Translations under genes and position numbers: made by a program
The notes under the pieces: generated by a model
Seen by the model: only the letters and a program-made list of their open reading frames with translations
Database searches by the model: none
What the model was told of the DNA's origin: nothing
Shown here: positions 1-5,494 of the stretch, one piece after another
Layout of the letters: each line of letters begins with the position of its first letter
How positions within the stretch are numbered: position 1 is the stretch's first letter
NCBI GenBank assembly: GCA_937899365.1
Contig: CALBPH010000412.1
Location: 1 to 9,211, forward strand
DNA from: an uncultured Leptolyngbya sp.
GTDB taxonomy: Bacteria; Cyanobacteriota; Cyanobacteriia; Phormidesmidales; Phormidesmidaceae
Reading direction: 5' to 3'
DNA: 9,211 bases

Positions 1-50
1 GGTACACTCGATTTCAAGTCGAGCGCATTCGACCACTCTGCCACCTCTCC
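1..50 (-). tRNA. trnS: tRNA-Ser (anticodon UGA), 5' part, cut by window edge
   Basis: Read on the minus strand, the first 50 bases give a tRNA 5' half. The acceptor strand is GGAGAGG, then TG, a D-arm with the GCA/TGC stem around GAGTGGTCGAA, and an anticodon stem CTCGA/TCGAG closing the loop CTTGAAA, so the anticodon is TGA (reads UCA). The bases after the anticodon stem (TGTACC) would open the long variable arm typical of serine tRNAs. The variable arm, T-arm and 3' acceptor strand lie outside the window. It follows the metallophosphoesterase gene on the same strand with only 39 bp between them. Confidence 0.93.
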
Positions 51-89
51 AGGTGAAACTGCTTCTATGCTATTAGTCAGAAGCATCAG

Positions 90-1070
90 CTATGCTAGCC
101 CAAATTTACCCACGCGTCTAGTAGTGTGTTGAGTTTTTGTGGCACAGCGATAGAGGTATTCCTCGGCCACAATGTTGGCTGTGTCATTGATCCAAACCAA
201 ACGCACGGCTTGCACCCTGCCTGCCTGCAGCGTAACCAATGTAAAGCTATGCTGCCTGCCTGCCTCGGTTTCAATAACGCGGGGAACCTGGGCTCCATTG
301 ACGTAGACCGTGCCGTAGTCATCTACCACCAGACGCTGTCGCAGACGGGTTTTGTCATGTCTGAGTTCATGGTGCATGTGACCAAAGACCACGAGGGCAA
401 CCTGTTTGCCTGAGCGTTGGGTATGTGCGATCGCATCGGCAAAATCTGGGTCTCCATAGTCACCGCCATTACGCTTCCAGTCTCGACCGCAAATATCATG
501 CACCTGATCTCCTAAACCAGTTGGACCGTTGTGCCCTAGGAAAATCAGGGTATCTTGCTCAGCGGTTTTTGCCACCCTACAGATTTTGGTAGCTGACTCC
601 TCAAAACTGCCCACATGGCAGCGCTCTTGATAGAACTGCTGATGACGCCACCTGGAGCCCCCCCAACTGTAGGGACGTGCCCCGACAACGGTGAGCTTAC
701 ACAGAGGCACCTCCAACTTGTCAAACCCCACATGGCACGCCCCTAAGGCATCTAGCTGCTGCTGCAGGCGATCTTCCTTAAGCGGATCGTAAGGACAATC
801 TTTTCGATTGCGTTTACTAGCCGTGTACCAGGCATCATGGTTGCCGAGAATCACAGCTTTGGGTAACGGGACAGCCGCTATCTGCCGAACAATGGATAGG
901 GCCTCGTTACCAAAATCTCCAACAAAGAGCACCAGGTCCAAGCCCAAAGCTTCAAGCACACTAGAATCTGAGCTACTCCATTGTCCATGGACGTCTCCCA
1001 CAATGGCAATCTCAGCTGAGCTTCCCGCCATCACATCCAGGTCAGTATTATTTGTCCCTACCCGCACCAT
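90..1070 (-). CDS. Calcineurin-like metallophosphoesterase (cyanobacterial/plant TIGR04168-like)
   Basis: A soluble metal-dependent phosphoesterase of 326 residues. The dimetal-site motifs appear in order: GDVHG (residues 25-29), GDFGNE (51-56), GNHD (76-79), the histidine of GHNGPTG (180) and GHMHHE (230-235). This is the full set of the calcineurin-like fold, so it should be active. The layout resembles the family conserved in cyanobacteria and plant plastids (TIGR04168), whose substrate is not known to me. The start is uncertain. The first ATG (1070) has no clear Shine-Dalgarno, and the ATG at residue 14 (base 1031) begins MAGSSAEIAIVGDVHG, closer to the usual N-terminus of this fold. The gene is divergent from the HAD phosphatase, with starts 54-93 bp apart, so the two may share a regulatory gap. 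It contains a HIP1 octamer near its 3' end. Confidence 0.88.
   Translation of the reverse strand: MVRVGTNNTDLDVMAGSSAEIAIVGDVHGQWSSSDSSVLEALGLDLVLFVGDFGNEALSIVRQIAAVPLPKAVILGNHDAWYTASKRNRKDCPYDPLKEDRLQQQLDALGACHVGFDKLEVPLCKLTVVGARPYSWGGSRWRHQQFYQERCHVGSFEESATKICRVAKTAEQDTLIFLGHNGPTGLGDQVHDICGRDWKRNGGDYGDPDFADAIAHTQRSGKQVALVVFGHMHHELRHDKTRLRQRLVVDDYGTVYVNGAQVPRVIETEAGRQHSFTLVTLQAGRVQAVRLVWINDTANIVAEEYLYRCATKTQHTTRRVGKFGLA
427..434. repeat. HIP1 octamer GCGATCGC
   Basis: This is the highly iterated palindrome of many cyanobacterial genomes, located inside the metallophosphoesterase gene. It is one of three exact copies in the window and supports a cyanobacterial origin. Confidence 0.9.
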
Positions 1071-1123
1071 AAATCGTTGTTTAATCTAAACATGTTCTGT
1101 TGGTCCAAGGCACATTTTTTCCC

Positions 1124-1960
1124 ATGACCCAGCTGATTATATTCACCGACCTTGATGGCACGCTTCTCAATGGCGAGACCTACGACTATGCCGCAACCGT
1201 GCCCATTATCCAGCAATTAAAGTCACTAAAGATTCCAGTTATACCTGTGACCAGCAAGACGCGAGCCGAAGTCGCTACCCTCCGCCAGGATGTGGGCTTA
1301 ACCGACCCGTTTGTCACCGAGAATGGTAGCGGTATTTTTGTTGAAGTCAATCATAATCCGTTTAATGAATCGCCGGGTGAACAAGACGGCAATTACTACG
1401 TGGTGGATTTGGGCTGCCCCTATGTACAAGCGAGGGCAGGGTTGCGGGTAATTGCCAATGAGCTACGCCACTCCCTACTGGGCTTTGGCGATATGACCAT
1501 CAATCGACTACAAAAATATACCGGGCTATCGGCTAAAGATGCCCAAGAAGCCAAAGCTCGTGAGTTTAGCGAGCCTTTTATCACCCCCAAAGCCGTTACC
1601 CCCGAGCAAATCGTCGAAGCCGTTGAAGCCGTCGGCTTTAAGGTCGTTGTGGGCGATCGCTTTTCCCATCTGATTGGCCCCGATGCTGGCAAAGGTAATG
1701 CCGTAAAACAGCTGGTGGCTCTTTACCAAAGCATTTTGCCCCCAGACGAAACCATCGTCACCATTGGGTTAGGCAATAGCCCAAACGACTTGGACATGTT
1801 GGAACATGTAGATCACTCAATCGTATTGCCGGGCGTTAATGGCCCCCACCCACAACTAGCCGAGCGGGGCTGGGGCATTGCGCCATCACCAGCGCCCCAG
1901 GGGTGGGTAGATGCCGTCACTGCAATATGTCAGCGGTTTGATATTGGGCTGCACAGCTAG
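1124..1960 (+). CDS. HAD-IIB phosphatase, mannosyl/glucosyl-3-phosphoglycerate phosphatase type
   Basis: A cytosolic HAD-superfamily phosphatase of 278 residues. Motif I is DLDGT with the nucleophile and acid/base pair D9/D11. Motif II is the TSK at 43-45, motif III lysine is K190 in DAGKGNAV, and motif IV is GLGNSPNDLDML (215-226). The cap carries REFSEPF, a pattern of mannosyl-3-phosphoglycerate phosphatases. The family removes phosphate from mannosyl- or glucosyl-3-phosphoglycerate to yield the compatible solutes mannosylglycerate or glucosylglycerate. Which sugar applies cannot be told from the sequence, and no partner synthase gene lies in the window. I chose the ATG at 1124 because motif I then sits nine residues from the start, as is usual; an in-frame TTG at 1100 would add eight residues. 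AAGG at 1107-1110 is a weak, distant Shine-Dalgarno. It is divergent from the metallophosphoesterase. Confidence 0.85.
   Translation: MTQLIIFTDLDGTLLNGETYDYAATVPIIQQLKSLKIPVIPVTSKTRAEVATLRQDVGLTDPFVTENGSGIFVEVNHNPFNESPGEQDGNYYVVDLGCPYVQARAGLRVIANELRHSLLGFGDMTINRLQKYTGLSAKDAQEAKAREFSEPFITPKAVTPEQIVEAVEAVGFKVVVGDRFSHLIGPDAGKGNAVKQLVALYQSILPPDETIVTIGLGNSPNDLDMLEHVDHSIVLPGVNGPHPQLAERGWGIAPSPAPQGWVDAVTAICQRFDIGLHS
1653..1660. repeat. HIP1 octamer GCGATCGC
   Basis: Second exact HIP1 copy, inside the HAD phosphatase gene. Confidence 0.9.
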
Positions 1961-1990
1961 GCGCAAAGATTATTGGGCACCAGATTATCA

Positions 1991-2004
1991 GGCTAGGGGT
2001 AGCC
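1991..2004 (+). other. Small hairpin after the HAD phosphatase
   Basis: GGCTA and TAGCC form a 5-bp stem around a GGGG loop, 30 nt after the stop codon. No T-run follows, so termination here is only a possibility. Confidence 0.3.
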
Positions 2005-2057
2005 ACGCGCCTCCCCCCCTCAATACCCATCGCCTCAGTTTCTTGAAACCGCCCTTA

Positions 2058-2086
2058 CTGACATTTATGGTTAAAATAACTATAAT
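2058..2086 (+). promoter_or_regulatory. Sigma-70-type promoter for nadA
   Basis: A -35 box CTGACA (2058-2063, 5 of 6) and a perfect -10 box TATAAT (2081-2086) are separated by exactly 17 bp. Transcription would start near 2093, giving nadA a leader of roughly 147 nt. A second TATAAA at 2115-2120 has no good -35 and is less likely. Confidence 0.7.
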
Positions 2087-2123
2087 TAACCCAGGTCAAA
2101 ATCTAATTTAAGACTATAAATGC

Positions 2124-2210
2124 CGTTGCTGATTTAGAGGATGAACCGATCTAGAAAAAAGTTACTGTGCCAGGATTTTTTAGATTAGATCATTCCAAGG
2201 ATTAGCAACG
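2124..2210 (+). promoter_or_regulatory. Structured 5' leader of nadA (possible cis-regulatory RNA)
   Basis: Within the predicted leader, CGTTGCT (2124-2130) is the exact complement of AGCAACG (2204-2210), closing a 73-nt interior. Inside it, TCTA-G-AAAAAA (2150-2160) can pair with TTTTTTAGA (2176-2184) with one bulged G. I do not recognise a known riboswitch. The structure may be a stability element, an attenuator-like fold, or chance. Confidence 0.35.
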
Positions 2211-2239
2211 CCCCATAAACAACTCGTGAGTTTGTCTCC

Positions 2240-3199
2240 ATGTTCACAACTACATCAGCACCTACTACTGGACTGCCCAAGGACCTTTTTGGCGCCATTG
2301 AGACCCTAAAAAAAGAGCTTAATGCCATTGTTCTAGCCCATTACTACCAAGAACCAGATATTCAGGATATTGCTGATTACATTGGGGACTCGCTGGGGCT
2401 ATCACAAAAGGCGGCTGCCACCGATGCTGAGGTGATTGTGTTTGCTGGGGTACACTTTATGGCTGAGACAGCCAAAATTTTGAACCCTGACAAACTAGTA
2501 CTTTTACCGGATCTAGATGCAGGCTGTTCCTTAGCCGATAGCTGTCCACCAGCAGAATTCGCCAAGTTCAAAGCGGCCCATCCTGACCACATTGTGGTGT
2601 CCTATATCAACTGCACCGCTGAGATTAAGGCCATGAGTGACATTATTTGCACTAGCTCCAATGCGGTAAAACTTGTGAACCAGATTCCACCGGAGCAGCC
2701 GATTATTTTTGCTCCCGATCGGAATCTAGGTCGCTATGTTGCGGCTCAAACAGGACGCGATCTGGTGCTGTGGCAGGGTAGCTGCATTGTGCACGAAACG
2801 TTTTCAGAAAAGAAAATGCTGCAGCTCAAAATGGAGCATCCCGGTGCTGAAATTGTGGCTCACCCTGAATGTGAGGAGGCTATTCTACGCCACGCCAACT
2901 TTATCGGCTCAACCACCGCCTTACTCAACTATGTAGACAGTAGTGAAACCGAGCAGTTCATTGTGGTTACAGAATCCGGCATTATCCACCAAATGGAAAA
3001 GCAGCTACCACAAAAGCTGTTTATCCCGGCCCCACCCGATGCCAACTGTCAGTGCAACGAGTGCCCCCATATGCGGCTCAACACCCTAGAAAAACTATAC
3101 TTGGCCATGAAAAACAAGACGCCTGAAATCACCCTACCGGCGGATATTCGGCAACAGGCCCTGGCCCCCATTCAACGCATGTTGGCCATGAGTGCTTAG
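2240..3199 (+). CDS. nadA: Quinolinate synthase NadA
   Basis: NadA condenses iminoaspartate with dihydroxyacetone phosphate to quinolinate, the second step of de novo NAD synthesis from aspartate, using an oxygen-sensitive [4Fe-4S] cluster. The protein has 319 residues. It shows AHYYQ (33-37), GDSLGLSQ (49-56), VHFMAETAK (71-79), AGCSLADSCP (94-103), FAPDRNLG (157-164), WQGSCIVHE (178-186), HPEC (208-211), GSTTALL (223-229) and CQCNEC (270-275). By family alignment the cluster ligands should be C96, C182 and C275. All catalytic motifs are present and it appears complete. No strong Shine-Dalgarno precedes the ATG. nadB and nadC are not in the window, so it is a single-gene unit behind its own promoter, convergent with the TerB-like gene. 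Confidence 0.97.
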   Translation: MFTTTSAPTTGLPKDLFGAIETLKKELNAIVLAHYYQEPDIQDIADYIGDSLGLSQKAAATDAEVIVFAGVHFMAETAKILNPDKLVLLPDLDAGCSLADSCPPAEFAKFKAAHPDHIVVSYINCTAEIKAMSDIICTSSNAVKLVNQIPPEQPIIFAPDRNLGRYVAAQTGRDLVLWQGSCIVHETFSEKKMLQLKMEHPGAEIVAHPECEEAILRHANFIGSTTALLNYVDSSETEQFIVVTESGIIHQMEKQLPQKLFIPAPPDANCQCNECPHMRLNTLEKLYLAMKNKTPEITLPADIRQQALAPIQRMLAMSA

Positions 3200-3212
3200 G
3201 GGTTTGTATCGG

Positions 3213-3272
3213 TCAGGTTAGTGAGGACGATGGGTATTTCTGAATGCCTTAAATGAACAACCACTAACCTGA
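3213..3272 (+). repeat. Palindrome-ended repeat, copy A (after nadA)
   Basis: The ends TCAGGTTAGTG (3213-3223) and CACTAACCTGA (3262-3272) are perfect 11-bp inverted repeats around a 38-nt loop. The whole unit aligns by hand to the reverse complement of 5229-5287 at 45 of 60 columns with one gap. It starts 13 nt after the nadA stop, so as RNA it could also act as a 3'-end hairpin. Confidence 0.7.
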
Positions 3273-3274
3273 TT

Positions 3275-3334
3275 CGCCATCGACGTAGCCTCTCCTTTGG
3301 GGATATGTATGGCGATATGTATCCGTCGATGGCG
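3275..3334. terminator. Second hairpin between the convergent genes, candidate bidirectional terminator
   Basis: CGCCATCGACG (3275-3285) and CGTCGATGGCG (3324-3334) form a perfect 11-bp stem. The 38-nt loop holds two direct copies of GATATGTAT (3302-3310 and 3314-3322). It lies two bases after repeat copy A and 10 bp before the end of the TerB-like gene. There is no T-run, so a terminator role rests on position and symmetry only. Confidence 0.4.
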
Positions 3335-3344
3335 CCCCATTTCC

Positions 3345-3836
3345 CTAATCCTTCAAATGCTCTCTCAGTTGATACGTGAGCAAATCAACTACCTTATTTC
3401 CCTTAGCCTGGTTTTTACCAAGGGCGGTTTGGGCCGATTGCTCAATGCGCTCAACGTCCGTGCTGGGCAAATCTAGCAGACTTACTAACTTTTGATAGGT
3501 TGCTTGCTCGTCCTGATTGATCAGGTCTTCATCTGGGGTACGCGCGCTGGAGCTGATGACCTCATAACCAAGACGCAGGACAAATTCCTTTTCTGCCTGG
3601 GTGGCGAGTTTGGGTACTAGCTCTTCTAAGGGCAGGTCTTGTACTAAGTAACCTTGGAGTTCTTGCTTAACGGATTCTTGGCTTTCAGGTGTGGTGGCAA
3701 ATACCTGACTAAAGTTAGTCAGCATGACATCAGCTTCTTCTTTGGCTAGGCTGCCATCAGCCCACGCCAGCGCTAGCACAATGCGTAGCAGATTCATCTG
3801 ACGCGGAGTAATAGAAGGAGGCAGTTGGGTACCCAT
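3345..3836 (-). CDS. TerB-like (tellurite resistance TerB family) protein
   Basis: A small soluble, all-helical protein of 163 residues. The N-terminal half carries the TerB signature, LLRIVLALAWADGSLAKEE (16-34), with the acidic cluster ADGxxxxEE proposed to bind metal. A second, weaker acidic helix pair, DEDLINQDE, lies at 102-110. TerB-domain proteins are common in cyanobacteria, often with no link to tellurite, and the biochemical role is not established. No other ter gene is nearby, so a tellurite operon is not supported. No clear Shine-Dalgarno precedes the ATG. The gene lies 114 bp downstream of the Crp/Fnr-type regulator on the same strand and converges with nadA. Confidence 0.75.
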   Translation of the reverse strand: MGTQLPPSITPRQMNLLRIVLALAWADGSLAKEEADVMLTNFSQVFATTPESQESVKQELQGYLVQDLPLEELVPKLATQAEKEFVLRLGYEVISSSARTPDEDLINQDEQATYQKLVSLLDLPSTDVERIEQSAQTALGKNQAKGNKVVDLLTYQLREHLKD

Positions 3837-3930
3837 GAAAGTTCAGTGTGGTACAACGCCTTAAGTATCTGTCTGCCCACAGAAAAATCCTCGGAGAGCA
3901 AGGTTTTTTTCAATATGTGGCAATAATTTG

Positions 3931-3947
3931 TAACCCGGCCTGGGCTA
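3931..3947 (-). terminator. Weak hairpin after the Crp/Fnr gene
   Basis: On the minus strand TAGCCC pairs with GGGTTA (one G-U) around the loop AGGCC, just past the stop codon. No uridine run follows, so the call is tentative. Confidence 0.3.
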
Positions 3948-3950
3948 ACG

Positions 3951-4658
3951 TTACTTTTGAGCTAGCTGCACTAAATGATTAAATCCTTTTAGCTGGAGGG
4001 TTTGACCATTTTGACCGGTGGTAATCCACTCTCTCTCTTTTAACTTTTCCATAATTTTAGCGGCGTCTTCCTTGGGGACATCGGCAACAGCGGCCAGATC
4101 ATCGATGGGCAAGCTAAAAATTTCTGGAATCGTATCTTTATTTTCACCATAGGCCTCGGCTAGCGCGGTGAGGGTATGGGCAAGCTTGACTGCCGCAGGC
4201 TTACGACGTCGCTGAAAATGGCTGTTGGTATGGCGTAGACGCTGCACCATCATCTGTAGCATGCGGTGATGCAAATGGTGATCTTGAAACAGCGTATCGA
4301 TGAAGTGCTGTGCTGGAACACTTAGTAGCTTAACGGGCGATAGGGCGACGACATCTGTGGAACGAGGGGACTCGTCTAAAATTGCCATTTCTCCAAAAAA
4401 ATCGCCCTTGCCTAAAACGGCCAGGGTTACATAATCACCGCCCGTATCGTGGCGTACTTTGATCCAGCCAGCCACAATTAGATAGATGGCATTTCCCCAA
4501 GAGTCCTCCATCAAAACAGTACGCCCGGCTGGATAGGTAAGCTCGGTGGCTGCCGATAGCAGACTGGTTAAGGTGTCAGGATTTGCGGCGTTAAACAATG
4601 GAAATAGAGCACTTAGGAGATCGGGCCGCATGGACTTTTTCAGGGTAAGTGTAGTCAT
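3951..4658 (-). CDS. Crp/Fnr-family transcriptional regulator with cyclic-nucleotide-binding domain
   Basis: A 235-residue DNA-binding regulator. The N-terminal cyclic-nucleotide-binding beta barrel spans about 15-125. Its phosphate-binding-cassette-like segment, GEMAILDESPRSTDV (89-103), keeps the glycine, glutamate, arginine and serine/threonine that contact the ligand in Crp. A dimerisation helix lies around 125-150 and a C-terminal winged helix-turn-helix around 183-215. The recognition helix reads VPKEDAAKIM (194-203), where E. coli CRP has SRETVGRIL. The arginines that read TGTGA are thus lysines, K196 and K201, so the target site may differ. It is not NtcA-like in its HTH. The ATG at 4658 is preceded by TAGG at a fair distance. 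Ligand and regulon are unknown; the TerB-like gene may be cotranscribed. Confidence 0.85.
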   Translation of the reverse strand: MTTLTLKKSMRPDLLSALFPLFNAANPDTLTSLLSAATELTYPAGRTVLMEDSWGNAIYLIVAGWIKVRHDTGGDYVTLAVLGKGDFFGEMAILDESPRSTDVVALSPVKLLSVPAQHFIDTLFQDHHLHHRMLQMMVQRLRHTNSHFQRRRKPAAVKLAHTLTALAEAYGENKDTIPEIFSLPIDDLAAVADVPKEDAAKIMEKLKEREWITTGQNGQTLQLKGFNHLVQLAQK

Positions 4659-4831
4659 ATATTAGACCTACGAGTGAGCAGCTATGCCACAAAAGGCATG
4701 GTGGAGGTATTTTCTTAGATACTCTCTGGGTTTGTTAAAAAAACGATAAAGTTGAGCAAATTGTGTAAGTGGGTTTACGGAATTAGCTACTGGCCGTCAC
4801 CGATGCGTATCCGTCGTTTTTGGGATGGAGC

Positions 4832-4957
4832 ATGGGGGGCATGTTATCGCCCTTAGGTTACCCAGCTTGCTGGGGGTACACACCTTACCCTATGTATGGT
4901 GTTGCTCCCATGGGCCAGCACCAGTATGGACCAATCGCATTGGGTGAACTGAGCTGA
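4832..4957 (+). CDS. Possible 41-codon small protein, Gly/Tyr/Pro/Met-rich
   Basis: An open frame of 41 codons from ATG to TGA. The product is rich in glycine, tyrosine, proline and methionine, for example GYPACWGYTPYPMYGVAPMG (residues 9-28). A second ATG at 4841 has GGAG at 4827-4830, ten bases upstream, as a possible Shine-Dalgarno. The frame stays open back to a TAG at 4784. I recognise no family. An overlapping frame from 4824 is also open for 40 codons, and the same DNA forms hairpins, so coding is not proven. It could instead be a chance ORF, a gene remnant or part of an RNA. Confidence 0.25.
   Translation: MGGMLSPLGYPACWGYTPYPMYGVAPMGQHQYGPIALGELS
4861..4874. other. Short GC-rich hairpin
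   Basis: CCCAG and CTGGG pair around CTTG, and the stem can extend to TAC/GTA with two bulged Gs. A second symmetric element, GGTG...CACC around the palindrome CCCATGGG, lies at about 4898-4922. The role of both is unknown. Confidence 0.3.
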
Positions 4958-5050
4958 GAAAATATACAGCCCACCCTAGTTAATTTCAGTATATTTAAGG
5001 AATTTGATAGATAATTGAGAAAATTTGATACCGCCATGCCGTTGTGCCAG

Positions 5051-5086
5051 CTGGGTATCTTCTCAGCGCCTTAATTTACAGCAAAC
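5051..5086 (+). repeat. Possible degenerate partial copy C of the palindrome-ended repeat
   Basis: TGGGTAT, TTCT and GCCTTAA occur here in the same order and nearly the same spacing as in copy A, followed by TTTACA-GCAAAC, similar to copy B. The palindromic ends are missing. It may be decayed or coincidental. Confidence 0.3.
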
Positions 5087-5160
5087 GTCATCTCCCAAAG
5101 GACCAAATTGAGTCAACGTCAGCACGCCCTGGCAAATTATGGCCTTTTACGCAGCCGCGA

Positions 5161-5196
5161 TAAAAAAATCCCAATGGGATGATTGACCCATTGGGA
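5161..5196 (-). terminator. Strong Rho-independent terminator (minus strand)
   Basis: On the minus strand TCCCAATGGG (5196-5187) and CCCATTGGGA (5178-5169) form a perfect 10-bp stem with an 8-nt loop. It is followed directly by seven Ts. This is the clearest intrinsic terminator in the window. Upstream on this strand are repeat B, the small RNA candidate and the thioredoxin gene. Confidence 0.85.
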
Positions 5197-5228
5197 GAGA
5201 CAGAACACACAAATTCGTCGATTGCTAA

Positions 5229-5287
5229 TCAGGTTAGCTGGTGTAATTTAAGGCGTTCAGGGTTATCCGTAGCCTTAACTAACCTGA
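5229..5287 (-). repeat. Palindrome-ended repeat, copy B
   Basis: In the orientation of copy A (minus strand here) the ends are TCAGGTTAG and CTAACCTGA, a perfect 9-bp inverted repeat. An inner pair, TTAAGGC/GCCTTAA, adds a 7-bp stem. It matches copy A (3213-3272) at 45 of 60 aligned columns with one gap. The copy lies between the small RNA candidate and the strong terminator. Confidence 0.7.
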
Positions 5288-5315
5288 CAGATGTAACCAG
5301 GGATAAAGAAAAGGG

Positions 5316-5450
5316 AAACACAAACCAGACCGATGTCTAGCGGGAAAAAGGTAGCTTTTATCGTCAATCTAATCGTTTAACTGAGCGTACCTCCAGTTTA
5401 GTGGTGCTAACGGAGGGATGTTTACGCTATCTAGCTGAGGTTTCCTTCAG
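5316..5450 (-). ncRNA. Small RNA candidate, PsrR1 (SyR1)-like
   Basis: No protein frame fits, but the minus strand shows a chain of hairpins. These are CTGAAGG-AAA-CCTCAG (5450-5435), a stem TAGCG/CGTTA presenting the 12-nt loop TAAACATCCCTC (5424-5413), CTGGAG/CTCAG, and a last stem CTAGAC-ATCG-GTCTGG (5340-5325) followed by TTTGTGTTT. The C-rich loop is complementary to Shine-Dalgarno sequences, as expected of an RNA that blocks translation starts. The length of about 130 nt, the anti-SD loop and an HLR1-like element at the 5' side resemble PsrR1, a roughly 131-nt RNA of Synechocystis that represses photosystem I and pigment mRNAs and is controlled by RpaB. The PsrR1 name is from memory of family traits, not an alignment. 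The 5' end may shift by about 10 nt: possible -10 boxes are CATTAT (5456-5451) or AACAAT (5467-5462). A TTTTT at 5349-5345 could be an earlier 3' end. Confidence 0.5.
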
Positions 5451-5464
5451 ATAATGGCTGAATT

Positions 5465-5482
5465 GTTACGTAAGGCTACCTA
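5465..5482 (+). promoter_or_regulatory. HLR1-like element (putative RpaB site)
   Basis: GTTACGTAAGGCTACCTA matches the direct-repeat consensus KTTACAWW-NN-KTTACAWW at 13 of 16 fixed positions. It sits at the upstream edge of the small RNA candidate, on the opposite strand, covering its likely -35/-10 region. RpaB binding there could repress or activate the RNA with light. Confidence 0.4.
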
Positions 5483-5494
5483 CCATGCCTGAAC
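5465..5494 (+). repeat. Possible partial copy D of the palindrome-ended repeat
   Basis: GTTA, TAAGGCTAC and CCTGAAC appear in the order and near-spacing seen in copy B read on the minus strand. They give about 20 identical bases over some 28. It overlaps the HLR1-like element, so the similarity could reflect a shared protein site rather than descent. Confidence 0.3.

Noticed and set aside
3345..3836. Tellurite-resistance operon suggested by the TerB-like protein
   Set aside because: No terC, terD, terZ or related gene is adjacent, and TerB domains are common in proteins unrelated to tellurite.
3854..3864. ACGCCTTAA shared with the repeat core
   Set aside because: Only nine bases match and none of the rest of the repeat is present.
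3890..3911. CCT...AGG followed by seven Ts on the plus strand as a terminator
   Set aside because: The stem is only three or four pairs, and no plus-strand gene ends here.
4765..4778. GTAAGTGGGTTTAC, a formal NtcA box (GTA-N8-TAC) upstream of the Crp/Fnr gene
   Set aside because: About two such matches are expected by chance in this length, and no TA-N3-T box lies about 22 bp from it on either strand.
5311..5320. GGGAAACA on the plus strand as a Yfr2-family motif
   Set aside because: A single short motif without the expected hairpin. The minus-strand RNA reading explains the region better.
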